Assembly (NCBI RefSeq): GCF_002900365.1
Contig: NZ_CP025979.1
Span: 310,001-374,000 of the forward strand
DNA length: 64,000 bases
Reading direction: 5' to 3'
From: Escherichia marmotae
Lineage (GTDB): Bacteria; Pseudomonadota; Gammaproteobacteria; Enterobacterales; Enterobacteriaceae
Below, in pieces: positions 16,558-25,878 of the stretch. The notes under the pieces were generated by a model that searched no databases, was not told the origin of the DNA, and worked only from the letters and a program-made list of their open reading frames with translations. The first letter of the stretch is position 1. Every line of letters begins with the position of its first letter. A program made the position numbers and the translations under genes.

Positions 16558-18494
16558 AACCCACTTTATATACTGCTACTGGTGAGTGCGTTACGCCAGG
16601 CCGTGAACTGGGCAAAGGCGGTGAAGGCGCGGTTTATGATATCGAGGAGTTTGCCGATAGCGTCGCCAAGATTTATCACACGCCGCCACCCGCCTTAAAA
16701 CAGGACAAACTTGCCTTTATGGCTGCGACAGCTGACGCGCAGTTGTTGAATTATGTCGCCTGGCCGCAGGCAACGCTTCACGGTGGGCGAGGCGGAAAAG
16801 TTATCGGTTTTATGATGCCAAAAGTTTCTGGTAAAGAACCGATTCATATGATCTATAGCCCGGCACATCGTCGCCAGAGTTACCCTCATTGTGCGTGGGA
16901 TTTTCTACTCTATGTTGCGCGCAATATTGCTTCATCTTTTGCTACGGTTCACGAGCACGGGCACGTCGTGGGGGACGTAAACCAGAACAGCTTTATGGTA
17001 GGTCGCGACAGCAAAGTGGTGTTGATCGATAGTGACTCCTTTCAGATTAACGCCAATGGCATACTGCATTTATGCGAAGTCGGCGTGTCGCATTTTACGC
17101 CGCCAGAGCTACAAACCTTGCCATCATTTGTCGGTTTTGAACGTACCGCGAATCACGATAATTTTGGCCTTGCGTTGCTGATTTTTCACGTCTTGTTTGG
17201 TGGGCGGCATCCTTATTCTGGTGTGCCGCTTATCTCTGATGCGGGTAATGCGCTGGAGACGGATATTGCCCATTTCCGTTATGCCTACGCGTCAGACAAC
17301 CAGCGACGTGGTTTAAAACCGCCGCCACGATCGATTCCGCTGTCGATGTTACCGGGCGATGTTGAAGCCATGTTTCAGCAGGCGTTTACGGAAAGTGGCG
17401 TAGCAACCGGGCGTCCGACGGCTAAAGCGTGGGTAGCAGCACTTGATTTACTACGCCAACAGTTAAAGAAATGTACCGTTTCGGCAATGCATGTTTATCC
17501 CGCTCATTTGACCGACTGCCCGTGGTGTACGCTGGATAATCAAGGCGTTATCTATTTTATTGATCTCGGCGAAGAGGTCATTACCACCGGCGGTGATTTT
17601 GTGCTGGCGAAAGTCTGGGCGATGGTGATGGCGTCAGTAGCGCCGCCAGCATTGCAACTGCCATTACCCGATCATTTCCAACCGACTGGCAGGCCGCTTC
17701 CTTTAGGCCTGTTACGGCGCGAATACATCATTCTGATTGAGATCGCACTGTCAGCGTTATCGCTGTTGCTTTGCGGCCTTCAGGCAGAACCGAGTTATAT
17801 TATTTTGGTTCCTGTGCTGGCGGCTATCTGGATTATTGGCAGTCTGACAAGCAAAGCGTACAAAGCAGAAGTTCAGCAACGCCGTGAGGCATTTAATCGC
17901 GCGAAAATGGACTATGACCATTTAGTCAGCCAGAGCCAACAGTTGGGCGGGCTGGAAGGTTTTATCGCCAAACGGACGATGCTCGAAAAAATGAAGGACG
18001 AAATTCTCGGGTTACCGGAAGAAGAAAAACGTGCTCTGGCAGCACTTCACGACACTGCAAGGGAACGGCAGAAGCAGAAGTTTCTGGAGGGATTTTTTAT
18101 TGATGCTGCCTCTATTCCCGGCGTTGGCCCTGCGCGTAAAGCGGCGTTACGGTCTTTTGGTATTGAAACAGCAGCGGATGTTACCCGTCGTGGGGTTAAG
18201 CAAGTTAAAGGGTTTGGCGACCATCTGACCCAGGCTGTCATTGACTGGAAAGCGAGCTGCGAACGCCGATTTGTGTTCAGGCCGAATGAAGCGGTAACGC
18301 CAGCAGACAGGCAGGCGGTAATGGCGAAAATTGCCGCCAAACGACATCGACTGGAATCGGCGTTGACTGTCGGCGCGACAGAGTTGCAGCGTTTCCGTCT
18401 TCATGCTTCTGCACGGACTATGCCGTTGCTGGAACCGTTACGTCAGGCGGCGGAGAAACTGGCTCAGGTGCAGGCAGATTTAAGCCGTTGCTGA
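16554..18494 (+). CDS. yegI: YegI, atypical kinase with helix-hairpin-helix C-terminus
   Basis: About 646 residues from the ATG at 16554; an in-frame ATG 9 bases earlier is possible, but this start matches the family. The N-terminal half is a kinase fold: glycine loop GKGGEGAVYD, Lys in SVAKIYH, catalytic loop VVGDVNQNSF, and a metal-binding DSD in LIDSDSFQI where DFG is usual. Then a Cys-containing linker (CPWC), two membrane segments around 395-440, a charged coiled-coil-like stretch, and helix-hairpin-helix motifs (IPGVGPARKAAL and VKGFGDHLTQAV). It belongs to the VWA/PP2C/kinase triad with yegL and yegK. Substrates are unknown to me. Confidence 0.92.
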   Translation: MKPTLYTATGECVTPGRELGKGGEGAVYDIEEFADSVAKIYHTPPPALKQDKLAFMAATADAQLLNYVAWPQATLHGGRGGKVIGFMMPKVSGKEPIHMIYSPAHRRQSYPHCAWDFLLYVARNIASSFATVHEHGHVVGDVNQNSFMVGRDSKVVLIDSDSFQINANGILHLCEVGVSHFTPPELQTLPSFVGFERTANHDNFGLALLIFHVLFGGRHPYSGVPLISDAGNALETDIAHFRYAYASDNQRRGLKPPPRSIPLSMLPGDVEAMFQQAFTESGVATGRPTAKAWVAALDLLRQQLKKCTVSAMHVYPAHLTDCPWCTLDNQGVIYFIDLGEEVITTGGDFVLAKVWAMVMASVAPPALQLPLPDHFQPTGRPLPLGLLRREYIILIEIALSALSLLLCGLQAEPSYIILVPVLAAIWIIGSLTSKAYKAEVQQRREAFNRAKMDYDHLVSQSQQLGGLEGFIAKRTMLEKMKDEILGLPEEEKRALAALHDTARERQKQKFLEGFFIDAASIPGVGPARKAALRSFGIETAADVTRRGVKQVKGFGDHLTQAVIDWKASCERRFVFRPNEAVTPADRQAVMAKIAAKRHRLESALTVGATELQRFRLHASARTMPLLEPLRQAAEKLAQVQADLSRC

Positions 18495-18506
18495 GCCATC
18501 CTTCAT

Positions 18507-19859
18507 TTAACGAAATACCACTTCCGCCCAGCGTGCCAGTCCGGCGGTGACGGAGCCAAAGTCATCGCCGCCAGCAATCGGAATCCCCGGCAACTGTTCC
18601 GCCAGTGCCTTTTTAATCAGCGGCGAGCGGGCGCTACCACCAGTCAGATAGATGACGTCCGGTTTTTCCTGGGCGTTATCCAGCGCCAGTTGCACCTGTT
18701 CCAGAATCCGCGCCAACGGCTGGTTGAGGGCGCTCTCCAACCCTTGCTGGCTAATCAGCGTAGCCAGTTCGTCGCGGATAAATGGCAGCGACGCGCGAGT
18801 TTCAACTTCACTGGAAAGCGCAATTTTGCTCTCTTCTGCGCAGCGTACCAGGCGATAACTTAAACGTTGCCGCCAGACTTTCTGCAACAGGGCAACTTTT
18901 TCCGGTTCGCGGGCATCTCGTACTAAATCATTAAGCAGACGACCATTGGCGCTACTGTAGAAATCGCTTTGCGCAGGTACGTCGTTGATGGCGACCGCAT
19001 TCCACCACGGCAGAATCGGCAGGGCGATACCTTTTTCTGTATCGCCACCCATGCCCAGCAGTGGCATCAGGTGTTTAAACGCCAGTGCGATATCCAGATC
19101 GTTACCGCCAATACGGCAGCCACTGTGACCAAGCAGACTGGCTTCACGATCCAGGCGCGAACGCCACTGGGGGCCCATAAGCAACAATGAACAGTCAGTC
19201 GTACCGCCACCGATATCCACCACCAGTACACGTTTTTCTTCCTGCAAGGTCGCTTCGTAATCCAGCCCGGCCGCCACCGGTTCGTACTGGAATACCACAT
19301 CCTTGAACCCGGCACGCTTCGCCGCACGTTCGAGGATCCCCTGCGCCTGGGCGTTAGCTTCATCGCCACCCAGCCCCTGGAAGTTAATCGGACGGCCAAT
19401 CACCGCTTGGGTAATCGCTTCAGGTAACTGCGCTTGTGCTTGTTGGCGAATGTGTAACATCATTGCGCAGACCAGATCTTCAAACAGCGCCACCTGCTGA
19501 GGTTTTAAACCGCTGGCTCCGAGGAACGATTTCGGTGATTTCACAAACCACACTTCTTCCGGATCATCAATGTACTGCGCCAGTGAGGAAAGACCGAACT
19601 GCACGCTTTTCGCCGTAACATCGATATCTTCTTCGCGGTTGTAACGAATCGCCCGACGCAGCAGCGCCTGCGTTTCATCGTCGTTTGCCGGAACATCATG
19701 ATGGCGGTACAGCCATTCGCTTACAGCTTCACGCGTTGGTGCGCAAAGCATTGAAGGCAGCAGCGAGCTGTCATTTTCCATTTTCAGCAACTGTGGTTTA
19801 CCGTCACGCATCACCGCTACTGAACAGTTTGCTGTACCGTAATCAAAACCAATAAACAC
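18507..19859 (-). CDS. yegD: YegD, Hsp70/actin-fold ATPase (DnaK-like)
   Basis: 450 residues from a GTG at 19859; the open frame continues upstream but VFIGFDYGTANCSVAV is the conserved family start. Hsp70 phosphate-1 motif GFDYGTANCSVAV, phosphate-2 VVDIGGGTTDCSLLL and adenosine motif VIYLTGGSARSPLIKKAL are all present. It lacks the Hsp70 substrate-binding C-terminus. Inferred to be an actin-like ATPase of uncertain function. It is convergent with yegI (12 bases between stops) and divergent from alkA. Confidence 0.93.
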   Translation of the reverse strand: MFIGFDYGTANCSVAVMRDGKPQLLKMENDSSLLPSMLCAPTREAVSEWLYRHHDVPANDDETQALLRRAIRYNREEDIDVTAKSVQFGLSSLAQYIDDPEEVWFVKSPKSFLGASGLKPQQVALFEDLVCAMMLHIRQQAQAQLPEAITQAVIGRPINFQGLGGDEANAQAQGILERAAKRAGFKDVVFQYEPVAAGLDYEATLQEEKRVLVVDIGGGTTDCSLLLMGPQWRSRLDREASLLGHSGCRIGGNDLDIALAFKHLMPLLGMGGDTEKGIALPILPWWNAVAINDVPAQSDFYSSANGRLLNDLVRDAREPEKVALLQKVWRQRLSYRLVRCAEESKIALSSEVETRASLPFIRDELATLISQQGLESALNQPLARILEQVQLALDNAQEKPDVIYLTGGSARSPLIKKALAEQLPGIPIAGGDDFGSVTAGLARWAEVVFR

Positions 19860-19992
19860 GAAATAATCCCCATGCCGGTGAAGAAGGGGCGTGACTTTAG
19901 CGAAATGTTGTCGCCGCGACAACCGGAATATGAAAGCAAAGCGCTGCGTCTGAATAACGTTTATGTTGAAAGCGGATAAAAAAGGAGATGCG

Positions 19993-20869
19993 ATGTATAC
20001 CCTGAACTGGCAACCGCCGTATGACTGGTCGTGGATGTTGGGATTTCTTGCCACTCGTGCGGTGAGCGGTGTGGAAACGGTCGCTGACAATTATTATGCC
20101 CGCAGTCTGGCAGTGGGCGAACATCGGGGCATGATAACGGTGGTTCCTGATGTCGAAAATAATACGTTGCAAGTGAACTTAAGTTCGGGATTAGAACCGG
20201 TGGCGACCGAGTGCCTGGCGAAAATAAGCCGCCTGTTTGATCTGCAATGTAATCCGCAGATTGTTAATGGGGCGTTAGGTGAGTTAGGCGCGGCCGGGAT
20301 TGCGTTTACTTGGCTGTGTTGATGCTTTTGAACAGGGCGTGCGCGCCATTTTAGGCCAACTGGTGAGCGTGGCGATGGCGGCGAAATTGACCGCCAAAGT
20401 GGTGCAGCTTTATGGCGAACGTCTGGATGATTTCCCGGATTATATCTGCTTTCCCACGCCTCAACGGCTGGCAGCAGCCGATTCGCAGGCGCTAAAAGCG
20501 TTGGGGATGCCGCTGAAACGTGCAGAGGCGTTGATCCATCTGGCAAATGCGGTACTGGATGGTTCCTTACCGATAACAATGCCCGGTGATGTTGAGCAGG
20601 CGATGAAAACGCTGCAAACCTTTCCTGGAATCGGGCGCTGGACGGCGAATTATTTCGCCTTGCGCGGCTGGCAAGCGAAAGATGTTTTTCTACCGGATGA
20701 TTATTTAATTAAACAGCGATTTCCGGGAATGACGCCGGCACAAATCCGCCGTTATGCCGAACGCTGGAAACCCTGGCGTTCTTATGCGCTGTTGCATATC
20801 TGGTATACGGAAGGCTGGCAACCAGATGAAGCATTATGCTGGTCGCCGGGCGGCCGACGAAATGGATGA
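19993..20869 (+). pseudogene. alkA: alkA, 3-methyladenine DNA glycosylase II, frameshifted
   Basis: AlkA removes alkylated bases in the Ada adaptive response. Frame 1 (19993-20322) carries the N-terminal domain (MYTLNWQPPYDWSWML to GALGELGAA) but shifts at about 20296 and stops after about 109 residues. The rest (GCVDAFEQGVRAILG, the helix-hairpin-helix LQTFPGIGRWTANYFALR and the catalytic-Asp region) continues in another frame from 20300. Adding back 5 bases (a second CGGCC after 20295) would restore A-A-R-P-G-L-R, the sequence I remember from K-12. The 3' end also reads about 11 residues past the usual DEA terminus. The gene is probably inactive unless this is a sequencing error. Confidence 0.88.
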
Positions 20870-20906
20870 ATTGTAGACGCATCAGGCGATGGGGGCGGCA
20901 AAATAC

Positions 20907-23900
20907 TCAGTTAATTGCGAAATAACTGCTATTAACCAGCAAATCCAGCGGTTGGGCATCGGCAATCACCTCGCCATAAATCAGATCGACGCCGATGCCA
21001 GAAAGCGTATCCATTACCAGCGGCAGCGTTACTGGCCCGGCGATGGTTTTCAATCCCAGCCGCCGGGCGTGACCCTGAATGATCGAAATCAGCATTTCAT
21101 CCATCAAATTGCCTTGTACGCTGGCGCATAACTCGTCGTCGAGTAGCAGATAATCTGCCATATTCGCGTTCAGTGCGTTGAAGATTTGCAGGTCGCGTCC
21201 CACCTGACTGAGCACGATCCGGCAGCCCGCCAGCCGCAGTTTATGCATATTTTCTGCGTGGTCGAAAATGGTTTCTGCCGGAATAATCAGATGTAATAAC
21301 CGTGGTTGTAGTGGGCTATTTTCCAGTTGTTCAAGCAGTTCATCCACCAGCGTGGTGTTGCTTAAACCGGTAACGGAAAGGGGAAGGGCGATGCTTAAGC
21401 CTTTACTGGCAACTGCGTTTGCTGCCTGTTGGAAAAATTCATGCAATACCCGGCGATCAAGGGCGAGATTGAACATCGGATCACTGAAGCTACGGCGAAA
21501 TGTCAGTTCGTTAATAACCTCGCCGTTACGACTCCAGAGCTTAAGCGAAATCAGCCACAGATTACGCGTTTCCGGAATTCGCGGAGAAGCGACGCCGTGG
21601 GCGATCAGCATCAGATGATTCTCTTTCATCATCATCCACGGATCATCGAGTGACATCGCTGCCTGTGCGCTATGTGCGGTAACTTGCTGTGGTTCGTAAA
21701 CCGTCACCTGGCCGCGGCCCGCATTTTTTGAAGCATAACAGGCGATATCGGCCTGCGACATCACATCTGCCGCCTGATGATTGCTGTTATCGAACAGTGT
21801 AATTCCTGCGCTGGCTCCAACCCGATGCACACGGCCTTCCCACATAAAGTGGTAGTCATTAATCGCGCTGATAATGCGTGTCGCGATAAAGCGGGCACTT
21901 TCAACATTACAGTCAGGTAGTAAAAGACCAAATTCATCACCGCCGAGCCGCGCCAGCACGTCACTGGAGCGCAACAGGTTTAACATCAGCGATGCCAGTT
22001 CTCGCAGCAGGGCATCACCTGCCGCGTGCCCGGCGCTGTCATTTACGGCTTTAAAGCGATCAAGATCGATAAACACCAGAGCATGTCGTTGATGCGTACT
22101 GCTTACCGTCTGCAAAAGTATCCGCAACTGCTTCTCAAAACTGGCACGGTTGGCGAGATGCGTCAGGGTATCATGGGAGGCGCTGTAGCTAAGCTGGCGC
22201 AGCATTTTGCGTGATTCGGTGACGTCCTGAATTACCAGCACCGAACCAATATTGCTGCCATCAAGGGTACTTAGCGGCGTAATGCTGTAATGGACGTCGT
22301 AGCTGCCGCCGCTACGGCAGTGGAGAACGACATCTTGTTCGATAGCGGAACGCGACGTGTCGGCACTGTAAATGTTCTCCATTAAGGGACCATTATCACC
22401 AAATGTAATTTGCAACACCGTGAGTAGCGGAACACCCAACGCCTCTTCTTGCGTCCAGCCGCTCATCTTCTCGGCAACCGGATTCATAAAGGTGATTTTC
22501 ATCGCCATATCAATACAGACCACGGCTTCACCGATGGAATCCAGCGTAATGTGCAGGCGCTCTTTTTCCTGAAACAGCGCCTCATTGAGCTGTTTCACTT
22601 CGGTCATATCAATATTAATGCCGAGCAGGCGCTCGACTTCGCCCTCTTTATTCAGCACACGATTGGCGAGGGCGCGAATATGGCGGATGCCATCTTTTAC
22701 GGTAATGCGAAATTCCAGTTTAAAAGGCAAACGAGCTTGCAATGAATCGCGAATCACTTTCTCGGCGTGCCCGCGATCTTCTGGCAGCACACAGTCGTAC
22801 CACACCTGCCAGTTCGGTTTGACATGTGACGGAATTTCATACAGCTCGAACATCCGCTTATCCCAACTGAAGATGTTAGGCTTCAGCTCCCACTCCCAGA
22901 TGCCAATGCCACCGGCTTCGTTAGCCAGTGTTATCCGTTCCATCAGACGTTTGTTGATCTGTTCGGTGCGTTTGAGATCGTTTATGTCTTCAATCTGGGC
23001 AATAAAATAGAGTGGTGTGCCATCGGTGTGGCGTACCAGTGAGACGGCAAGCAACGCCCAGACAACGTCGCCATTACGGTTGTAGTAGCGTTTTTCCATT
23101 GAATAGGTGTTTATTTCACCGCTGATCAACTTCTCAACGTGTTGCAGATCTTTATTGAGATCTTCCGGCCAGGTAAGTTGTTGAAAGGTAATGGCACGCA
23201 GCTCTTCCTGGCTGTAACCAAGAAACTGGCATAGCGACTTGTTGGATTGCAGCCATTGCCCTTCGATACCCACTAACGCCATGCCGATGGCGGAATACTC
23301 CATCGCATTCCGAAAGCGGGTTTCGCTTTCGGAAATATGCTTGCGTTCAGCGCGAAAGGCATACATCACCATGGTCATGATGTTGGCGGGCAGCAGGATC
23401 AGCAAAAATGGCAGCCACGGCATATGGCTCATCAGGTAGGTTCGCGGCGTGGCGAGTAAAGCCGGATCGGCTGCCAACATCAGCGACACCATCATCACCG
23501 TGGCAAGAAAAATCAAAAAGGCTTCCATCCGTGGCAAACGCACGGCGCTCCACATCAGCAGCACAATAATGAAAGTAAAAGGCCACGGCAGATACCGCAT
23601 CGAGAGCCAGCTTAACGCCAGCGTGATGGATAACGTTAACAGCGTCTCAAACAGCAACCGCGGGTCGCGATGGCGCAATAGATAGTGTGGCTTAAACAAC
23701 AATCCCAGCGGGACTAGCGCCAGTGCGCCGATTGATTCGGAAAGCACCCAGATCAGAAATGCTTTAAGTGGATCGTCGTCTGGAACCAGCAAGACAACCA
23801 GCACGCCGCCCAATACAGGTGGCACGATAGCGCTGCCAAATGCCAGACGTAGCCAGTCAGCCAGATTTTGTAGTGGGTTATACCACGGTAATAATTTACG

Positions 23901-24224
23901 CAGCAGCATTGCGCCCACGACGGCCTCAATAATGTTGATGGCCGTCCAGGTCATATTGAGCGAACTGGTAGAAAAAAGCAGTACAGATGCGGCGACATTT
24001 CCCAGCGAGCAGGCCAATGCGATTCCCGGCCACATCCGCCCGGCATGGCGGTAAAACGCCACCATCATAATGGACGTCGGAAACCACAGCGGCGCAAGCT
24101 GGCTACCAAACTGCGAAAGTTCAAGTGAGAAGAGGGTAAAGATAAACGAGACTAAACCTAAACTGACAAGGTGAAGCAGTGGATGAGGCAGGGTAATTAA
24201 AACACGTTGTGATCGTTTACTCAT
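20907..24224 (-). CDS. dgcE: DgcE (YegE), membrane diguanylate cyclase with MASE1, PAS, GGDEF and degenerate EAL
   Basis: 1105 residues from ATG 24224 (MSKRSQRVL); an ATG 15 bases upstream is possible but not the family start. N-terminal MASE1 membrane region of about 8-10 TM segments (to about 300), three PAS/PAC regions (about 300-670), GGDEF domain with an intact RLGGDEFG active site, and a C-terminal EAL-like domain lacking a recognisable EAL catalytic set, hence probably no phosphodiesterase activity. Known role: makes c-di-GMP upstream of PdeR/DgcM and csgD, promoting curli and cellulose. It is divergent from udk across a 318-base region. Confidence 0.95.
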   Translation of the reverse strand: MSKRSQRVLITLPHPLLHLVSLGLVSFIFTLFSLELSQFGSQLAPLWFPTSIMMVAFYRHAGRMWPGIALACSLGNVAASVLLFSTSSLNMTWTAINIIEAVVGAMLLRKLLPWYNPLQNLADWLRLAFGSAIVPPVLGGVLVVLLVPDDDPLKAFLIWVLSESIGALALVPLGLLFKPHYLLRHRDPRLLFETLLTLSITLALSWLSMRYLPWPFTFIIVLLMWSAVRLPRMEAFLIFLATVMMVSLMLAADPALLATPRTYLMSHMPWLPFLLILLPANIMTMVMYAFRAERKHISESETRFRNAMEYSAIGMALVGIEGQWLQSNKSLCQFLGYSQEELRAITFQQLTWPEDLNKDLQHVEKLISGEINTYSMEKRYYNRNGDVVWALLAVSLVRHTDGTPLYFIAQIEDINDLKRTEQINKRLMERITLANEAGGIGIWEWELKPNIFSWDKRMFELYEIPSHVKPNWQVWYDCVLPEDRGHAEKVIRDSLQARLPFKLEFRITVKDGIRHIRALANRVLNKEGEVERLLGINIDMTEVKQLNEALFQEKERLHITLDSIGEAVVCIDMAMKITFMNPVAEKMSGWTQEEALGVPLLTVLQITFGDNGPLMENIYSADTSRSAIEQDVVLHCRSGGSYDVHYSITPLSTLDGSNIGSVLVIQDVTESRKMLRQLSYSASHDTLTHLANRASFEKQLRILLQTVSSTHQRHALVFIDLDRFKAVNDSAGHAAGDALLRELASLMLNLLRSSDVLARLGGDEFGLLLPDCNVESARFIATRIISAINDYHFMWEGRVHRVGASAGITLFDNSNHQAADVMSQADIACYASKNAGRGQVTVYEPQQVTAHSAQAAMSLDDPWMMMKENHLMLIAHGVASPRIPETRNLWLISLKLWSRNGEVINELTFRRSFSDPMFNLALDRRVLHEFFQQAANAVASKGLSIALPLSVTGLSNTTLVDELLEQLENSPLQPRLLHLIIPAETIFDHAENMHKLRLAGCRIVLSQVGRDLQIFNALNANMADYLLLDDELCASVQGNLMDEMLISIIQGHARRLGLKTIAGPVTLPLVMDTLSGIGVDLIYGEVIADAQPLDLLVNSSYFAIN

Positions 24225-24474
24225 TACCGCTCTATCCATATGGCCAGGTCGCCAGCATTAGTATCTGTGTTTATGCTAGTACAAAAGTTTTACATTTTAT
24301 ATGCGGTTTGTTCATAAAGTGACGTAATTGGCGGCAATTTGCACAACCGGACATAACATTTTTCACATTGCGTTAAAAGCAAACAATTAAATTTGCGTCA
24401 GGGAATGGATCGTCAACAATTAACTCTAAATGTGCGGCAACGCTATTCGACTGGTATCAGGCGGATGAAATCCC

Positions 24475-24480
24475 TATAAT
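24475..24480 (+). promoter_or_regulatory. Candidate -10 box for udk
   Basis: TATAAT at 24475-24480, 63 bases before the udk ATG. No good -35 box at 17 bases; tggtat at 24452 is weak. The rest of 24225-24542 is AT-rich divergent promoter space between dgcE and udk, with no gene visible. A small GGTGC-TTCG-GCACC hairpin follows at about 24490-24503 in the presumed leader. Confidence 0.5.
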
Positions 24481-24542
24481 TGCCGCGTTTGGTGCTTCGG
24501 CACCCCCTTCCTAACATCCAGGTTAATCAGGTCGCTAAATTT

Positions 24543-25184
24543 ATGACTGATCAGTCTCATCAGTGCGTCATTATCGGTATCGCTGGCGCATCGGCTTCCG
24601 GCAAGAGTCTCATTGCCAGTACCCTTTATCGTGAATTACGTGAACAAGTGGGTGATGAACACATCGGCGTTATTCCGGAAGACTGCTACTACAAAGATCA
24701 AAGCCATCTGTCGATGGAAGAACGCGTTAAGACCAACTACGACCATCCGAGTGCGATGGATCACAGTCTGCTGCTTGAGCATTTACAAGCGCTGAAACGT
24801 GGTTCGGCTATTGACCTGCCGGTTTACAGCTATGTTGAACATACGCGTATGAAAGAAACGGTGAAGGTTGAACCGAAGAAAGTCATCATTCTCGAAGGCA
24901 TTTTGCTGCTGACGGATGCGCGTTTACGTGACGAACTCAACTTCTCCATTTTTGTTGATACCCCGCTGGATATCTGCCTGATGCGCCGCATCAAGCGCGA
25001 TGTTAACGAGCGCGGGCGTTCGATGGATTCGGTGATGGCGCAATATCAAAAAACCGTGCGCCCAATGTTCCTGCAATTCATTGAACCTTCCAAACAATAT
25101 GCCGACATTATCGTGCCGCGCGGCGGTAAAAACCGCATCGCGATCGATATATTGAAAGCGAAAATAAGTCAGTTCTTTGAATAA
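24543..25184 (+). CDS. udk: Udk, uridine/cytidine kinase
   Basis: 213 residues from ATG 24543 (MTDQSHQCVIIGI); an open frame extends 21 codons upstream, but this ATG gives the family length and the upstream part is leader. P-loop GASASGKS at 15-22, the DCYYKD loop, the NYDHPSAMDH nucleoside site, and the RDVNERGRS lid are present. It phosphorylates uridine and cytidine with GTP/ATP in pyrimidine salvage. dcd follows 91 bases downstream. Confidence 0.96.
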   Translation: MTDQSHQCVIIGIAGASASGKSLIASTLYRELREQVGDEHIGVIPEDCYYKDQSHLSMEERVKTNYDHPSAMDHSLLLEHLQALKRGSAIDLPVYSYVEHTRMKETVKVEPKKVIILEGILLLTDARLRDELNFSIFVDTPLDICLMRRIKRDVNERGRSMDSVMAQYQKTVRPMFLQFIEPSKQYADIIVPRGGKNRIAIDILKAKISQFFE

Positions 25185-25275
25185 GCCTGGTAAATTGTGT
25201 ACCGTTCAGTGATAACCTGGTATGCCCTTGACGTAAAAGGCGTTAAGGGAGTGATGCGCGAAAGGAGAAAATGCC

Positions 25276-25857
25276 ATGCGTCTGTGTGACCGAGATATTG
25301 AAGCCTGGCTTGATGAAGGCCGTTTGTCGATCAACCCACGTCCGCCAGTGGAGCGTATTAACGGCGCGACGGTGGATGTACGCCTGGGCAATAAATTTCG
25401 TACCTTCCGTGGTCACACGGCAGCGTTTATCGATCTGAGCGGTCCCAAAGATGAAGTGAGCGCCGCGCTTGACCGCGTGATGAGCGATGAGATCGTTCTC
25501 GATGAAAGCGAGGCGTTCTATCTTCACCCAGGTGAGCTGGCGCTGGCGGTGACGCTGGAGTCGGTGACGCTGCCAGCCGATCTGGTGGGCTGGCTGGACG
25601 GGCGTTCCTCTTTGGCGCGTCTGGGGCTGATGGTGCACGTCACCGCGCACCGCATCGATCCGGGCTGGTCTGGCTGCATTGTGCTGGAGTTCTACAACTC
25701 CGGTAAGCTGCCGCTGGCGCTACGTCCGGGCATGTTAATTGGTGCGCTGAGCTTTGAGCCGCTTTCCGGCCCGGCGGCGCGACCTTACAACCGCCGTGAA
25801 GATGCGAAATATCGCAACCAGCAGGGCGCGGTAGCCAGCCGAATCGATAAAGACTAA
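25276..25857 (+). CDS. dcd: Dcd, dCTP deaminase
   Basis: 193 residues, the exact size of E. coli Dcd. The trimeric dUTPase-fold motifs are visible: GRSSLARLGL with the structural Arg/Ser, HVTAHRIDPGWSG including the catalytic Glu region upstream, and YNRREDAKYRNQQG at the C-terminus. It converts dCTP to dUTP, the main source of dUMP for thymidylate. RBS AAAGGAG 8 bases before the ATG. Likely co-transcribed with asmA, 21 bases downstream. Confidence 0.96.
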   Translation: MRLCDRDIEAWLDEGRLSINPRPPVERINGATVDVRLGNKFRTFRGHTAAFIDLSGPKDEVSAALDRVMSDEIVLDESEAFYLHPGELALAVTLESVTLPADLVGWLDGRSSLARLGLMVHVTAHRIDPGWSGCIVLEFYNSGKLPLALRPGMLIGALSFEPLSGPAARPYNRREDAKYRNQQGAVASRIDKD

Positions 25858-25878
25858 TTCAGGCCCATTGAGGATACC

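Noticed and set aside
19860..20090. Upstream extension of yegD by 77 codons on the minus strand
   Set aside because: The extension overlaps the divergent alkA start and lacks Hsp70 similarity; the GTG at 19859 gives the exact conserved N-terminus and length 450.
24480..24542. Longer N-terminus for udk
   Set aside because: It would begin at the end of the -10 box itself and adds residues absent from the kinase family; ATG 24543 gives the normal 213 residues.
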